64,000 nt of DNA, from positions 3,592,501 to 3,656,500 of the forward strand of contig NZ_CP025430.1 in the NCBI RefSeq assembly GCF_002847445.1, given 5' to 3'. The position numbers and the translations under genes were made by a program. Origin of the DNA: Paracoccus zhejiangensis. Lineage in GTDB: Bacteria > Pseudomonadota > Alphaproteobacteria > Rhodobacterales > Rhodobacteraceae. Below are positions 21,186-30,279 of the stretch, one piece after another. Under the pieces are notes generated by a model. That model was not told the origin of the DNA and did not search any database. It was given only the letters and a program-made list of their open reading frames with translations. Position 1 is the stretch's first letter; each line of letters starts with the position of its first letter.

Positions 21186-21260
21186 ATACTGACCTATTGC
21201 CAAGATTTATGGCGTGGAGTGCAAAAACTTCACGCTGCAACCGCAAAAATAGGTCAGTAT
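21186..21260 (-). promoter_or_regulatory. Perfect 13-bp inverted repeat upstream of gltD
   Basis: ATACTGACCTATT at 21186-21198 and its exact reverse complement AATAGGTCAGTAT at 21248-21260 are separated by 49 bp, with centres 62 bp apart (about six helical turns). The interval also holds a direct repeat GCAAAAA at 21221 and 21243, 22 bp apart. The repeat lies upstream of gltD (start 21112) in an AT-richer gap. It could be a pair of operator sites allowing DNA looping, or a long stem in the leader RNA. The regulator is unknown. Confidence 0.5.
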
Positions 21261-21263
21261 GTG

Positions 21264-22067
21264 TTACATACCTGCCGCAAGGGCCAGCAATGCAAGGCTG
21301 CCGACGATGATTCGCCACCAGGCAAACAGCCCGTATCCATGCTGCGAGACATAGCCAAGCAGCCAGCGCACCACCAGGATTGCCATGATGAAGGCGCAGA
21401 CGAAGCCAATGGCGATGTTTTCCAGCGCCGCCGCGTCCAGCAGCTCGCGGTTCTTGTAGAAGTCATAGACGAAGGCGCCGAGCATGGTCGGCATCGACAG
21501 GAAGAACGAGAACTCGGCCGCCGACCGCTTGTCGGCGCCAAGCGCCAGCGCCCCGACGATGGTCGCGCCCGAGCGCGAGACACCGGGGATCATCGCAAGG
21601 CACTGGATGAACCCGATCTTCAGCGCCATCGGCAGCGGGAAATCCTCGGCCCGGTGATAGATCGGACGCTTGGCCATGCGGTCGACGAACAAGAGGACGA
21701 ACCCACCGATGATCAGGTTGATGGCGATCAGCAGCGGCGTCTCGAACAGTACCCGCTTGATGAAGCCATGGGCCAGAACGCCGATCACAGCCGCCGGCAA
21801 GAAGGCCAGCAGCACGGCAAGGATGAAGCGACGGGCTGCCGGATCATGTGGCGCGGCGCTGAAGATGCGCCACAGCTGCCCGGCATAGACGCCCAGGATC
21901 GCGAGGATCGCGCCCAGCTGGATCATCACCTCGAAGGCATTTCCCGGGGAATCGAAGCCCAGAAAGTGCCCAGCCAGAAGGACATGGCCGGTCGAGGAGA
22001 CCGGAATAAACTCGGTCAGCCCCTCGAGCAGGCCGAGGACGGCTGAAACGATCGTGTCATGGGTCAT
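21264..22067 (-). CDS. uppP: Undecaprenyl-diphosphatase
   Basis: A 267-residue polytopic membrane protein that dephosphorylates undecaprenyl pyrophosphate, recycling the lipid carrier for cell-wall synthesis. The two active-site regions are present: [14 protein letters not shown] near the N-terminus and [17 protein letters not shown] in the middle. Length and hydrophobic pattern match the BacA/UppP family. Its ATG overlaps the stop of the NDUFA9-like gene by one base. Confidence 0.95.
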   Translation of the reverse strand: MTHDTIVSAVLGLLEGLTEFIPVSSTGHVLLAGHFLGFDSPGNAFEVMIQLGAILAILGVYAGQLWRIFSAAPHDPAARRFILAVLLAFLPAAVIGVLAHGFIKRVLFETPLLIAINLIIGGFVLLFVDRMAKRPIYHRAEDFPLPMALKIGFIQCLAMIPGVSRSGATIVGALALGADKRSAAEFSFFLSMPTMLGAFVYDFYKNRELLDAAALENIAIGFVCAFIMAILVVRWLLGYVSQHGYGLFAWWRIIVGSLALLALAAGM

Positions 22068-23053
22068 CAGTTGTGACGCAGGTTCTTCGCCGAGGCCTTG
22101 ATCGCGTCATATTGCCCCGAGGGGCGGAAGCGCCACAGATAGCTGTCGATGACGGCCTCGGGTGCGGTCGGCTCGATCCCCAGATCGGCGAAGCCCTTCG
22201 CCCCCTCGCTGACCACATTATCGGTGCGCAGCAGGTGCAACTGGTCGCGGGTGATCATCTTGTTGCCAATTAGCCCGCCGGAAATGGTCTGCACCAGGTC
22301 CAGCACCCCGGCACCGATGCCGGCCAGCCAGAAGGGCAGGTTGATGACGGCGCGGCGGCGGTCGACGGCCTTCAGCGTCATCTGCACAAGCTCGCGCAGG
22401 GTCAGGATGTCGGGACCGCCCAGTTCATAGACCCCAGCAGCGGCGGTGCCGTCCAGCCCCTTGGTCGCGGCCGCGGCCACGTCTTCGACGAAGACCGGCT
22501 GCATCCGGCTGTTGCCACCAGCAATCATCATCAGCGGGCCAAACCGGCTCATCCCGGCAAAGCGGTTGAACAGCTGGTCCTCGGTCCCGAAGATCACCGA
22601 GGGGCGCAGGATCACCGCATCGGGTCGGTGTTCCAGCACGGCAGCCTCGCCGCGCGCCTTGGCCGAAACATATTTGCTGGGGGATTCGGCATCGACGCCG
22701 ATGCCCGAGATATGCACGATGTTCTGAACGCCCAGCTCGGCGGAAATGCGGGCGATGTTCGCCGCGCCCTCGACCAGAACGGTCTCGAAGGTGCTCTTGC
22801 CCTCTTTCCCGGTCAGGTTGACGCAGTTGATGACCGCATCTGCATCCTGCATCGCCAGCTTCACCGAGGCCGCGTCGCGGATATTGCAGAGGACCGGCAC
22901 GACCTGGCCCACCGCGCCATAGGTGCGGGTGAATAGCGCCTCGTCCGGGCGGCGGACGGCAATGCGCACGCGCCAGCCGTCCTGCGCCATCATCCGCGCG
23001 ACATAACGTCCGACAAAGCCAGACCCGCCATAGATGGTCACCAGTTTCGCCAT
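22067..23053 (-). CDS. Complex I NDUFA9-like NAD(P)-binding protein
   Basis: A 328-residue atypical short-chain dehydrogenase. The Rossmann motif [15 protein letters not shown] is at the very N-terminus, followed by [10 protein letters not shown] and [20 protein letters not shown]. This matches the NDUFA9 family, which in alphaproteobacteria such as Paracoccus is a supernumerary complex I subunit rather than an enzyme with a known reaction. The ATG follows GAAGGGGCGAGGGC. It is translationally coupled to uppP, although the functions differ. A general NAD-dependent epimerase is the alternative. Confidence 0.85.
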   Translation of the reverse strand: MAKLVTIYGGSGFVGRYVARMMAQDGWRVRIAVRRPDEALFTRTYGAVGQVVPVLCNIRDAASVKLAMQDADAVINCVNLTGKEGKSTFETVLVEGAANIARISAELGVQNIVHISGIGVDAESPSKYVSAKARGEAAVLEHRPDAVILRPSVIFGTEDQLFNRFAGMSRFGPLMMIAGGNSRMQPVFVEDVAAAATKGLDGTAAAGVYELGGPDILTLRELVQMTLKAVDRRRAVINLPFWLAGIGAGVLDLVQTISGGLIGNKMITRDQLHLLRTDNVVSEGAKGFADLGIEPTAPEAVIDSYLWRFRPSGQYDAIKASAKNLRHN

Positions 23054-23228
23054 GCCCTCGCCCCTTCGCTTCGTGCGGTGCTTTTCAGTTCAATACCGAA
23101 GCCCGCTCGGCACGACAAGCCGGGCGCGCGGTCAAAGGGGGCGGTATCGTCGCGGGCTGGTTGTCCTTCCAAGCGACCGGCGGGATAAGTCTTCTACTCG
23201 GAATGACGATATTTTCGATTTCGGCCCA

Positions 23229-23257
23229 TTGACACCCCCCTCGACTGCCCGTAATCA
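23229..23257 (+). promoter_or_regulatory. Promoter of tRNA-Leu
   Basis: A perfect TTGACA at 23229-23234 and TAATCA at 23252-23257 with 17-bp spacing end 14 bp before the tRNA. This is the clearest sigma-70-type promoter in the window. Confidence 0.8.
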
Positions 23258-23271
23258 GCCGCTCACCACCT

Positions 23272-23356
23272 GCCCAGGTGGCGGAATTGGTAGACGCGCA
23301 CGGTTCAGGTCCGTGTGCCGCAAGGCGTGGAGGTTCGAGTCCTCTCCTGGGCACCA
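23272..23356 (+). tRNA. tRNA-Leu (anticodon CAG)
   Basis: An 85-base tRNA. The acceptor stem GCCCAGG (23272-23278) pairs with CCTGGGC (23346-23352), followed by discriminator A and an encoded CCA. The D-arm region GGTGGCGGAATTGGTAGACG and a long variable arm are typical of type II tRNA-Leu. The anticodon loop TTCAGGT gives CAG, reading CUG, the most used leucine codon here. The T-arm is GGTTCGAGTCC. It has its own promoter and an immediate terminator. Confidence 0.97.
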
Positions 23357-23393
23357 AAAAACCCCGCAGCGCATTGTCGCTGCGGGGTTTTTT
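23357..23393. terminator. Strong bidirectional terminator
   Basis: A-tract, then CCCCGCAGCG / CGCTGCGGGG with a 6-base loop (23372-23377), then six T residues. Symmetric A and T tracts allow it to stop the tRNA on the plus strand and the LacI-type gene on the minus strand. Confidence 0.9.
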
Positions 23394-23412
23394 CTTGTTC
23401 AGGCGACGGTTC

Positions 23413-24435
23413 TCACGCGCCGCGCGCGGGCAGGGGGTGCAGGATGCAGGGCACGTCGATGCGGCTTAGCTGATCCGTCCCGCCGGCAATGGCGTCGAAC
23501 ACCTGCTGCAGCATCGCCGGCACGTCCTGTTCGGCCATGCCGACATTTTGCGGCAGAAGCGCGGCGAAGGGGTCCCAGTCAAAGCACCCCAGCCGGACGC
23601 GGTCCATGGCGAGATTCTCGCCTAGCCAGCGCACCACACCCTCCATGGTGATGGTCGAATTGACGAAAATGCCGAAGCGCGGGGGGAAGACCCGGCCAGC
23701 CAGCGCGGCGGCGGCCTTGTCGGGGGAATAGCCGGGCATGATCACCTGGGCCTCCGGCGCGGGCAGCCCGGCCTCGACATGCGCCGCCCGAAAGCCGCGC
23801 AGGCGTTCCACGGTATTGTGATCATGCGACCGGCCACCGATGAACCACAACGGCGCGGCCTCGCCGAAGTCCCGCCGCATCCGTGACAGGATCAGCCGGG
23901 TCAGGTCGCGCGCGCCGCCGAAATTGTCCGAGACGACCGAGGGCGCCTTGCTGCCGGGCAGGTCCAGATTGATCGCCCTTACCCCGGCCGCGGCGCAGAA
24001 ATCGGCGATCCGGTCCGGGTCGGTCGCGCCGGTGATGACCAGAGTTTCGGCCTGGTAGGAGACCATCTCGCGCGCGGCCTCGAATTCCAGATCGGGATCG
24101 CGCTGGGTGCAGGTGATGACCGGGAACAGGTCGCGGGCGCGGGCCATGGCCTCGAACCGCTCGGCGATCGCACCGAAATAACGGTTGTCATATTTGGGGA
24201 CGATCATGCCGATGATATGCGACCGCTCGCGGCGCAGCAGGCTGGCCTGCAGGTTCACCGCATAGCCCTGTTCGGTGGCGATCTTGGTGACGCGCTCGGC
24301 GGTGGCGGCGCTGATTCGGCGTTTCTTCCAAGTGCCGTTCAGGATGGAACTCACCGCGCTGGGGCTGGCCCCGGCGATCTGCGCCAGATCATAGATCGTT
24401 GGCCGCCTTGCAGAATTTCCGCTGTTCTCTGTCAT
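23413..24435 (-). CDS. LacI-family transcriptional regulator of the pentitol-like operon
   Basis: A 340-residue LacI/GalR repressor. The N-terminal helix-turn-helix and hinge are clear (PTIYDLAQIAGASPSAVSSI, then RISAATAERVTKIA), followed by a periplasmic-binding-like sugar domain (HIIGMIVPKYDNRYFGAI onward). GGAGGAAA precedes the ATG at 24435. It is divergent from the ABC sugar importer, dehydrogenase and FGGY kinase genes and very probably represses them through the palindrome at 24512-24531. The inducer is likely a pentitol or pentulose, judged only from the neighbouring enzymes. Confidence 0.9.
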   Translation of the reverse strand: MTENSGNSARRPTIYDLAQIAGASPSAVSSILNGTWKKRRISAATAERVTKIATEQGYAVNLQASLLRRERSHIIGMIVPKYDNRYFGAIAERFEAMARARDLFPVITCTQRDPDLEFEAAREMVSYQAETLVITGATDPDRIADFCAAAGVRAINLDLPGSKAPSVVSDNFGGARDLTRLILSRMRRDFGEAAPLWFIGGRSHDHNTVERLRGFRAAHVEAGLPAPEAQVIMPGYSPDKAAAALAGRVFPPRFGIFVNSTITMEGVVRWLGENLAMDRVRLGCFDWDPFAALLPQNVGMAEQDVPAMLQQVFDAIAGGTDQLSRIDVPCILHPLPARGA

Positions 24436-24483
24436 TTTCCTCCGCGCGCCGGGGCGCGGAAAATGCGCCTCGCCAGCTTCATC

Positions 24484-24510
24484 TTGACAGGATGAGATGG
24501 TTAAGACAAT
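24484..24510 (+). promoter_or_regulatory. Candidate promoter of the sugar ABC operon
   Basis: TTGACA at 24484-24489 and GACAAT at 24505-24510, spacing 15 bp, point to transcription starting inside the palindrome immediately downstream. Spacing is short, so an alternative -10 (CAATCT, 17 bp) is possible. Confidence 0.45.
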
Positions 24511-24511
24511 C

Positions 24512-24531
24512 TTGCTACATCGATTGAGCAA
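24512..24531. promoter_or_regulatory. Predicted LacI-type operator
   Basis: TTGCTACATCGATTGAGCAA is a 20-bp palindrome with a central CG, broken only at two positions (AC versus TG). A 16-bp segment of it (24514-24529) recurs 22 bp downstream (24536-24551) with three differences. It overlaps the expected transcription start of the ABC operon and lies 77 bp upstream of the LacI-type gene start, the expected position for repression. Confidence 0.6.
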
Positions 24532-24681
24532 GCATGCTGCATCGGTTGCGCTGTTGGGAGGCGGCGGGAGGATAGCCAGAAGGAAACGGGCAGATCGACC
24601 GCCTTGGCGGTGCGGCCCGTCATGGCTTTCATCCGGGTGAGACCTTCCATCGGCGCGTGTCACAGAGGGAGGAGACACGAG

Positions 24682-25731
24682 ATGAAGACCAGAACTTCGA
24701 TTGCCGCCGCTTCGGCCCTGATCGCCGGACTGCTGGGTGGCGCCGCCACGGCGCAGGAGGCCGCGACCGTGGCCTTCCTGATGCCCGACCAGGCCTCGAC
24801 CCGTTACGAGGAACATGACTTCCCGGGCTTCGAAGCGGCGATGAAGGAGCTTTGTGCCGAGTGCACGGTGATCTATCAGAACGCCAATGCCGATGTCTCG
24901 CTGCAGCAGCAGCAGGTGAACTCGGTCATCGCGCAGGGCGCCAAGGTGATCGTGCTGGATCCGGTTGACAGCGCCGCGGCCGCCGGGCTGGTGCAGATGG
25001 CGCAGAGCCAGGGCATCAAGATCATCGCCTATGACCGGCCGATCCCGGACGTGCCGGCGGATTACTATGTCTCGTTCGACAATGAAGGCATCGGTGCCGC
25101 CATCGCGCAATCGCTGGTCGATCACCTGAAGGCCTCGGGCGTGGCGGCGGGCGCGGGCGTGCTGCAGATCAACGGCTCGCCCACCGATGCGGCGGCCGGT
25201 CTGATCCGCGACGGGATCGACAGCTCGCTGGACGGGTCCGAATACAAGACGCTGGCCGAATATGACACGCCGGACTGGGCGCCGCCGAAGGCGCAGGAAT
25301 GGACCGCTGGCCAGATCACTCGCTTCGGGGCCGAGATCACCGGCATCGTCGCCGCCAATGACGGCACGGCGGGCGGTGCCATCGCGGCGCTGAAGGCGGC
25401 GGGCGTTGACCCGGTGCCGCCGGTCACCGGCAATGACGCGACCATTGCGGCGCTGCAGCTGATCATCGCGGGGGATCAGTACAACACCATCTCGAAGCCC
25501 TCCGAGATCGTCGCCCGCGCCGCCGCAGAAGTGGCCGTGACCTTCCTCAAGAGCGAGACGCCCGAGCCGAAGACCACGCTCTACAACACGCCGTCCGAGC
25601 TGTTCGTGCCGGCCGTGGTCACGCGCGAGAACATCAAGGCCGAGATCTTCGACAAGGGCATCCAGACGGCCGAGCAGATCTGCACCGCCGACTATGCCGA
25701 CGCCTGCGCCGAACTGGGCATCACCCAGTAA
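24682..25731 (+). CDS. Sugar ABC transporter substrate-binding protein
   Basis: A 349-residue periplasmic binding protein of the ribose/xylose (XylF) type. Signal peptide MKTRTSIAAASALIAGLLGG..ATAQ; mature start VAFLMPDQASTRYEEHDFPG. The fold is marked by QQQQVNSVIAQGAKVIVLDPVD and ISKPSEIVARAAAEVA. GGGAGGAGA precedes the ATG at 24682. It heads a five-gene operon with ATPase, permease, dehydrogenase and pentulose kinase, so its ligand is probably ribitol or another pentitol. That ligand is inferred from context. Confidence 0.92.
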   Translation: MKTRTSIAAASALIAGLLGGAATAQEAATVAFLMPDQASTRYEEHDFPGFEAAMKELCAECTVIYQNANADVSLQQQQVNSVIAQGAKVIVLDPVDSAAAAGLVQMAQSQGIKIIAYDRPIPDVPADYYVSFDNEGIGAAIAQSLVDHLKASGVAAGAGVLQINGSPTDAAAGLIRDGIDSSLDGSEYKTLAEYDTPDWAPPKAQEWTAGQITRFGAEITGIVAANDGTAGGAIAALKAAGVDPVPPVTGNDATIAALQLIIAGDQYNTISKPSEIVARAAAEVAVTFLKSETPEPKTTLYNTPSELFVPAVVTRENIKAEIFDKGIQTAEQICTADYADACAELGITQ

Positions 25732-25791
25732 CCACGCCAACCGGCGCGCGGTCCCGGCCGCGCGCCGCCATTCCGGGGAAGGAGACAGCCC

Positions 25792-26586
25792 ATGGCCACA
25801 GGCCAAAACCCTGCCGAGCCGATCCTGAAGCTGCGCGGCGTATCCAAGCAGTTCGGTGCGGTCTCGGCCCTGACCGAGATCGATCTGGACATTCATGCGG
25901 GCGAGGTGGTGGCCCTTGTGGGCGATAACGGCGCCGGCAAGTCGACGCTGGTCAAGGTTCTGGCCGGTGTGCACCAGCCGACGGCGGGCAGCATCGAATT
26001 CATGGGCAAGCCGGTCGATCTGGACAGCCCCGGCAAGGCGCTGGAAATGGGCATTGCCACGGTGTTTCAGGATCTCGCCCTGTGCGAGAACCTTGATGTG
26101 GTGGCGAACCTGTTCCTCGGTCACGAGCTGAACCCCTGGGCGCTGGACGAGGTGCAGATGGAGGTTCGTGCCTGGACCCTGCTGCGCGAGCTGGCCGCTC
26201 GCATCCCCTCGGTCCGCGAGCCCATCGCCTCGCTCTCGGGCGGGCAGCGCCAGACCGTCGCCATCGCCCGTTCGCTGCTCTTGGATCCCAAGATCATCAT
26301 GCTGGACGAACCGACCGCCGCGCTTGGCGTGGCCCAGACCGCCGAGGTGCTGAACCTGATCGAGCGGGTGCGCGATCGCGGTCATGGGGTCGTCCTCATC
26401 TCGCATAACATGGAGGATGTGCGCGCCGTCGCCGACCGCATCGTAGTCCTGCGGCTGGGGCGCAACAACGGCATCTTCACCGCCGAAACATCGAATGCCG
26501 AACTGGTCGCCGCCATCACCGGCGCCACCGAGAACGCGGTATCGCGTCGCCGCGCCCGCAAGGAAGAAGTGGAGCATCACGCATGA
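25792..26586 (+). CDS. Sugar ABC transporter ATP-binding protein
   Basis: A 264-residue ATPase with a single nucleotide-binding domain: Walker A GDNGAGKST, Q-loop TVFQDLAL, signature LSGGQRQTVAIAR, Walker B IIMLDEPTAAL and switch histidine in LISHN. Unlike RbsA/XylG, which fuse two domains, this is a one-domain type that must act as a homodimer. Its stop overlaps the permease ATG (ATGA). Confidence 0.93.
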   Translation: MATGQNPAEPILKLRGVSKQFGAVSALTEIDLDIHAGEVVALVGDNGAGKSTLVKVLAGVHQPTAGSIEFMGKPVDLDSPGKALEMGIATVFQDLALCENLDVVANLFLGHELNPWALDEVQMEVRAWTLLRELAARIPSVREPIASLSGGQRQTVAIARSLLLDPKIIMLDEPTAALGVAQTAEVLNLIERVRDRGHGVVLISHNMEDVRAVADRIVVLRLGRNNGIFTAETSNAELVAAITGATENAVSRRRARKEEVEHHA

Positions 26587-27827
26587 GCGATCAGAACAAA
26601 CCCGCCGCGCTGGACCGCTCGGACAGCCGCGTGCGCCATGACGAGGGCATTTCCGGCGCCATCCGCGCCTTCATCGACCGCGTCCGTTCGGGCGATCTGG
26701 GCATGCTGCCCGTCGCCGTCGGGCTGGTGCTGATCTCAGTCGTCTTCGCGTCGCTGAACCCGGTCTTCCTCGCGCCGAACAACCTGGTGAACCTGCTGTT
26801 TGACGCCGCTGCCGTGGGCTGCATCTCGCTTGGCATAGTCTGCGTGCTGATCCTGGGCGAGATCGACCTCTCGGTCGGCTCGATGAGCGGCCTTGCCTCG
26901 GCGATGGTCGGCGTCATCTGGGCGAATATGGGGATGCCGGTAGTGCTGGCGATCCTAGCGGCGCTGGCCGCCGGGGCGGTCATGGGCATGATCTATGCCA
27001 CGCTTCTGAACAAGTTCGGCATGCCCAGTTTTGTCTCGACCCTCTCGGGCCTGCTGGCGCTGCTGGGGATGCAGCTCTACATCCTCGGGCCGACCGGCTC
27101 GATCAACCTCAGCTACAATTCGGCGCTGGTGAAGTTCGGCCAGATCCTGATCATGCCGCATTGGCTCAGCTATCTGCTGGCGATCCTGCCGGGGGTGGTG
27201 ATGGTGATCACGGGCCTCGGCACCATGCGCCGCCGGGCCGAGGCGAACCTGTCCAGCCCCGGACTCAGCGTGCTGATCGCCAAGGCGGCGATTCTGACGG
27301 CAGCGCTGCTGGTCGCGGTAATCTATCTCAATCAGGGACGCGGCGTGCCCTACATGTTCGGGCTGTTCGTCCTTCTGGTCGTGGCGATGAACTACCTGCT
27401 GACCCGCACCCAATGGGGCCGTTCGATGTTCGCCGTCGGTGGCAACCGCGAGGCCGCCCGCCGCTCGGGCATCAATGTGAACCGCATCCGCATGACCGCC
27501 TTCATGCTGTGTTCGTCGCTGGCGGCGCTGGGGGGCGTTCTGGCCTCGGCCCGGCTTGCCACCTCGAGCCAGCAGGCGGGGGCGGGCGACGTGAACCTGA
27601 ACGCCATCGCGGCGGCGGTGATCGGGGGCACCTCGCTTTTCGGCGGGCGCGGTTCGGCCTGGTCGGCGCTGCTGGGCATCCTCGTCATTCAGGCGATCTC
27701 GAATGGACTGACGCTGCTGAACCTCAGCTCCTCGCTGCGCTACATGATCACCGGGGCCGTTCTGGCCATCGCGGTCATCGTCGACAGCCTGGCCCGCCAG
27801 TCCCGCGCCAGCCATGGCCGCGGCTGA
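26583..27827 (+). CDS. Sugar ABC transporter permease
   Basis: A 414-residue inner-membrane permease of the ribose/xylose (RbsC/XylH) family, with many hydrophobic helices and the family motifs GEIDLSVGSMSGLASAM and GRGSAWSALLGILVIQAISNG. The N-terminal 35 residues are hydrophilic and cytoplasmic. It starts within the ATPase gene (4-bp overlap). Length is slightly above RbsC and equals XylH-type permeases. Confidence 0.92.
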   Translation: MSDQNKPAALDRSDSRVRHDEGISGAIRAFIDRVRSGDLGMLPVAVGLVLISVVFASLNPVFLAPNNLVNLLFDAAAVGCISLGIVCVLILGEIDLSVGSMSGLASAMVGVIWANMGMPVVLAILAALAAGAVMGMIYATLLNKFGMPSFVSTLSGLLALLGMQLYILGPTGSINLSYNSALVKFGQILIMPHWLSYLLAILPGVVMVITGLGTMRRRAEANLSSPGLSVLIAKAAILTAALLVAVIYLNQGRGVPYMFGLFVLLVVAMNYLLTRTQWGRSMFAVGGNREAARRSGINVNRIRMTAFMLCSSLAALGGVLASARLATSSQQAGAGDVNLNAIAAAVIGGTSLFGGRGSAWSALLGILVIQAISNGLTLLNLSSSLRYMITGAVLAIAVIVDSLARQSRASHGRG

Positions 27828-27845
27828 GAAAGAAGGAAATCCGAT

Positions 27846-28577
27846 ATGGCTGAACTGATGAAGGGCAAGGTCGCGGCGGTCACCGGCGCGGCCTCGGGGA
27901 TCGGGCTTGAATGCGCCAAGACCCTGCTGACCGAAGGTGCAACCGTGGTGCTGGTGGACCGTGCGGCGGACCGGCTGAACACGCTCTGCGCCGAGTTGGG
28001 GCCGATGGCCAAACCGCTGGTCGTCGACCTGATGGACGGGGCGCAGGTGGACGGCATGGCGGCCGCTATCGAGGCACTGGCCGGCGCGCCGCTGGATATC
28101 CTGCATGCCAATGCGGGCGCCTATATCGGCGGCCCGGCGGCCGAAGGCGATCCCGACGCATGGGACCGGATGCTGCATCTGAACATCAATGCCGCCTTCC
28201 GCTCGGTCCGGGCGGTTCTGCCCGGCATGATCGAGCGCAAGACCGGCGACATCATCTTCACCTCTTCGGTCGCGGGCGTTGTTCCGGTGGTGTGGGAGCC
28301 GATCTATACCGCCTCGAAATTCGCGGTTCAGGCCTTCCTGCACGCCACCCGTCGGCAGGTCAGTCCGCACGGCATCCGCATGGGCGCGGTGCTGCCCGGC
28401 CCGGTGGTGACGGCGCTGCTGGACGACTGGCCCAAGGCCAAGATGGAAGAGGCGCTGGCCAATGGCTCGCTGATGCAGCCGAAGGAAGTGGCCGAGGCGG
28501 TGCTGTTCATGCTGTCGCGCCCGCGCAATGTGGTGATCCGCGATCTGGTGATCCTGCCGAACAGCGTCGACCTGTGA
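27846..28577 (+). CDS. Short-chain dehydrogenase, probable ribitol 2-dehydrogenase type
   Basis: A 243-residue classical SDR. Cofactor motif [14 protein letters not shown], catalytic serine in FTSSVAG and YTASK (Tyr-x-x-x-Lys). The aspartate in VLVDRAAD after beta-2 suggests NAD rather than NADP. It sits between the ABC permease and an FGGY pentulose kinase, the arrangement expected for oxidation of an imported pentitol (for example ribitol to D-ribulose). The substrate is inferred from context. Confidence 0.85.
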   Translation: MAELMKGKVAAVTGAASGIGLECAKTLLTEGATVVLVDRAADRLNTLCAELGPMAKPLVVDLMDGAQVDGMAAAIEALAGAPLDILHANAGAYIGGPAAEGDPDAWDRMLHLNINAAFRSVRAVLPGMIERKTGDIIFTSSVAGVVPVVWEPIYTASKFAVQAFLHATRRQVSPHGIRMGAVLPGPVVTALLDDWPKAKMEEALANGSLMQPKEVAEAVLFMLSRPRNVVIRDLVILPNSVDL

Positions 28578-28601
28578 CGCCTCTCACGGAGGAACAAGAC
28601 C

Positions 28602-30200
28602 ATGAGTGACGCCGTGTTTCTGGGCGTGGATGTCGGCACCGGCAGCGCCCGGGCGGGACTGTTCGATGCTTCGGGCACCATGCTCGCCTCGGCCAAGCGC
28701 GATATCCGCATGTGGCGCGAGGCGGGCGATATCGTCGAGCAGTCAAGCGAGGATATCTGGTCGGCCATCTGTGCCTCGGTGCGCGATGCACTGGCCGAGG
28801 CCGCGATCGACCCGGCACGGGTGGCCGGCATCGGCTTTGACGCCACCTGTTCGCTGGTGGTGCTGGGCGAGGGCGGGGCGCCGCTGACCGTCAGCCCATC
28901 GGGCGATCTGGCGCGCAACATCATCGTCTGGATGGATCATCGCGCCATCGATCAGGCCGAACGCATCAACGCCACCGGCCATGATGTCCTGCGCTATGTC
29001 GGCGGCGTCATCTCGCCCGAGATGGAGACGCCGAAGCTGCTCTGGCTCAGCGAGAATATGCCGCAGACCTATGGTGCAGCCTGGCAGTTCTTCGATTTGG
29101 CGGATTATCTTTCGTGGCGCGCCACGGGCAGTCTCGACCGCTCGACCTGCACCGTCACCTGCAAATGGACCTATCTCGCGCATGAAGACCGCTGGGACCC
29201 GGATTATTTCCGCAGCATCGGTCTGGGCGATCTGGCCGATCAGGATTTTGCCCGCATCGGTCAGACGGTCGTCGCCCCCGGCACGCCGCTTGGCTCTGGC
29301 CTCACACCCGATGCTGCCGAGGATCTGGGACTGAACCCCGGCACGCCGGTCGCCGCCGGGCTGATCGACGCCCATGCCGGCGGCATCGGTACGGTCGGGG
29401 CCGAGGGCAGCCCGCAATCGAACCTCGCCTATGTCTTTGGCACCTCCTCCTGCACCATGACCTCGACCAGCGATCCGGTCTTCGTGCCGGGCGTCTGGGG
29501 GCCCTACTATCAGGCGATGGTGCCGGGGCTCTGGCTGAACGAGGGCGGGCAATCCGCCGCCGGTGCCGCCATCGATCAATTGCTGTCCTTCCATCCTGCC
29601 GCAGCGGAGGCGCGCGAGACGGCGCGGGCGGCGGGGCAATCCCTGCCGGTCTGGCTGGCAAGCCGGGCGGAGGCACTGGCCGGGGCCGAGGGCGTGGTGG
29701 CGCTGGCGAAAGGCCTGCATGTGGTGCCCGAGTTTCTGGGCAACCGCGCCCCCTTTGCCGATCCCCATGCCCGCGCCCTGATCGCCGGACTGGGCATGGC
29801 GCGGGACGCCGACAGCCTTGTCGCGCTTTACATCGCCGGGCTTTCGGGCATCGGCTATGGCCTCCGTCAGATCATCGAGACGCAGGATCGCGCCGGGGCG
29901 TCGGTGGATCGCATCGTCATCTCGGGCGGGGCCGGGCAATTGCCGCTGGTCCGGCAGTTGCTGGCCGATGCCGCAGGCCGCCCGGTCGTGGCCGTCGCGG
30001 CGGAAGAGCCGGTGCTGCTGGGCTCGGCCATCCTTGGCGCTGTGGCGGCCGGCAGCTTTGCCCAGATGCCCGACGCAATGGGGCGGATGACGCATAAATC
30101 CTCGGTCTATGACCCGGACCCTGCGGCAGAGGCGGTGCATGATCGGCGCTATGACGCCTTCTGCAAGTTGCAGGAGCTTGGCCGCAGCTTGCGCGACTGA
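28602..30200 (+). CDS. FGGY-family pentulose kinase (D-ribulokinase type)
   Basis: A 532-residue sugar kinase of the FGGY family. The N-terminal phosphate loop is FLGVDVGTGSARAGLFD; DATCSLVVL and IIVWMDHRA follow; the C-terminal actin-like domain has VISGGAGQLPLVRQLLAD. Length and MDHRA match the pentulose kinase subfamily. It should phosphorylate the ketopentose formed by the dehydrogenase gene just upstream, feeding the pentose phosphate pathway. Last gene of the operon. Confidence 0.88.
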   Translation: MSDAVFLGVDVGTGSARAGLFDASGTMLASAKRDIRMWREAGDIVEQSSEDIWSAICASVRDALAEAAIDPARVAGIGFDATCSLVVLGEGGAPLTVSPSGDLARNIIVWMDHRAIDQAERINATGHDVLRYVGGVISPEMETPKLLWLSENMPQTYGAAWQFFDLADYLSWRATGSLDRSTCTVTCKWTYLAHEDRWDPDYFRSIGLGDLADQDFARIGQTVVAPGTPLGSGLTPDAAEDLGLNPGTPVAAGLIDAHAGGIGTVGAEGSPQSNLAYVFGTSSCTMTSTSDPVFVPGVWGPYYQAMVPGLWLNEGGQSAAGAAIDQLLSFHPAAAEARETARAAGQSLPVWLASRAEALAGAEGVVALAKGLHVVPEFLGNRAPFADPHARALIAGLGMARDADSLVALYIAGLSGIGYGLRQIIETQDRAGASVDRIVISGGAGQLPLVRQLLADAAGRPVVAVAAEEPVLLGSAILGAVAAGSFAQMPDAMGRMTHKSSVYDPDPAAEAVHDRRYDAFCKLQELGRSLRD

Positions 30201-30279
30201 TGGGGAGGCGTCCGTCCCACGGGCTTGCACCTGCGCGCGCGCCGGTTAACCTCGGGGCGTGGCAGAACCCCGAGGCGTG

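Noticed and set aside
24436..26580. Long minus-strand frame continuing upstream of the LacI-type gene
   Set aside because: The real protein starts at 24435 with a good ribosome-binding site; the extension is antisense to the sugar importer genes.
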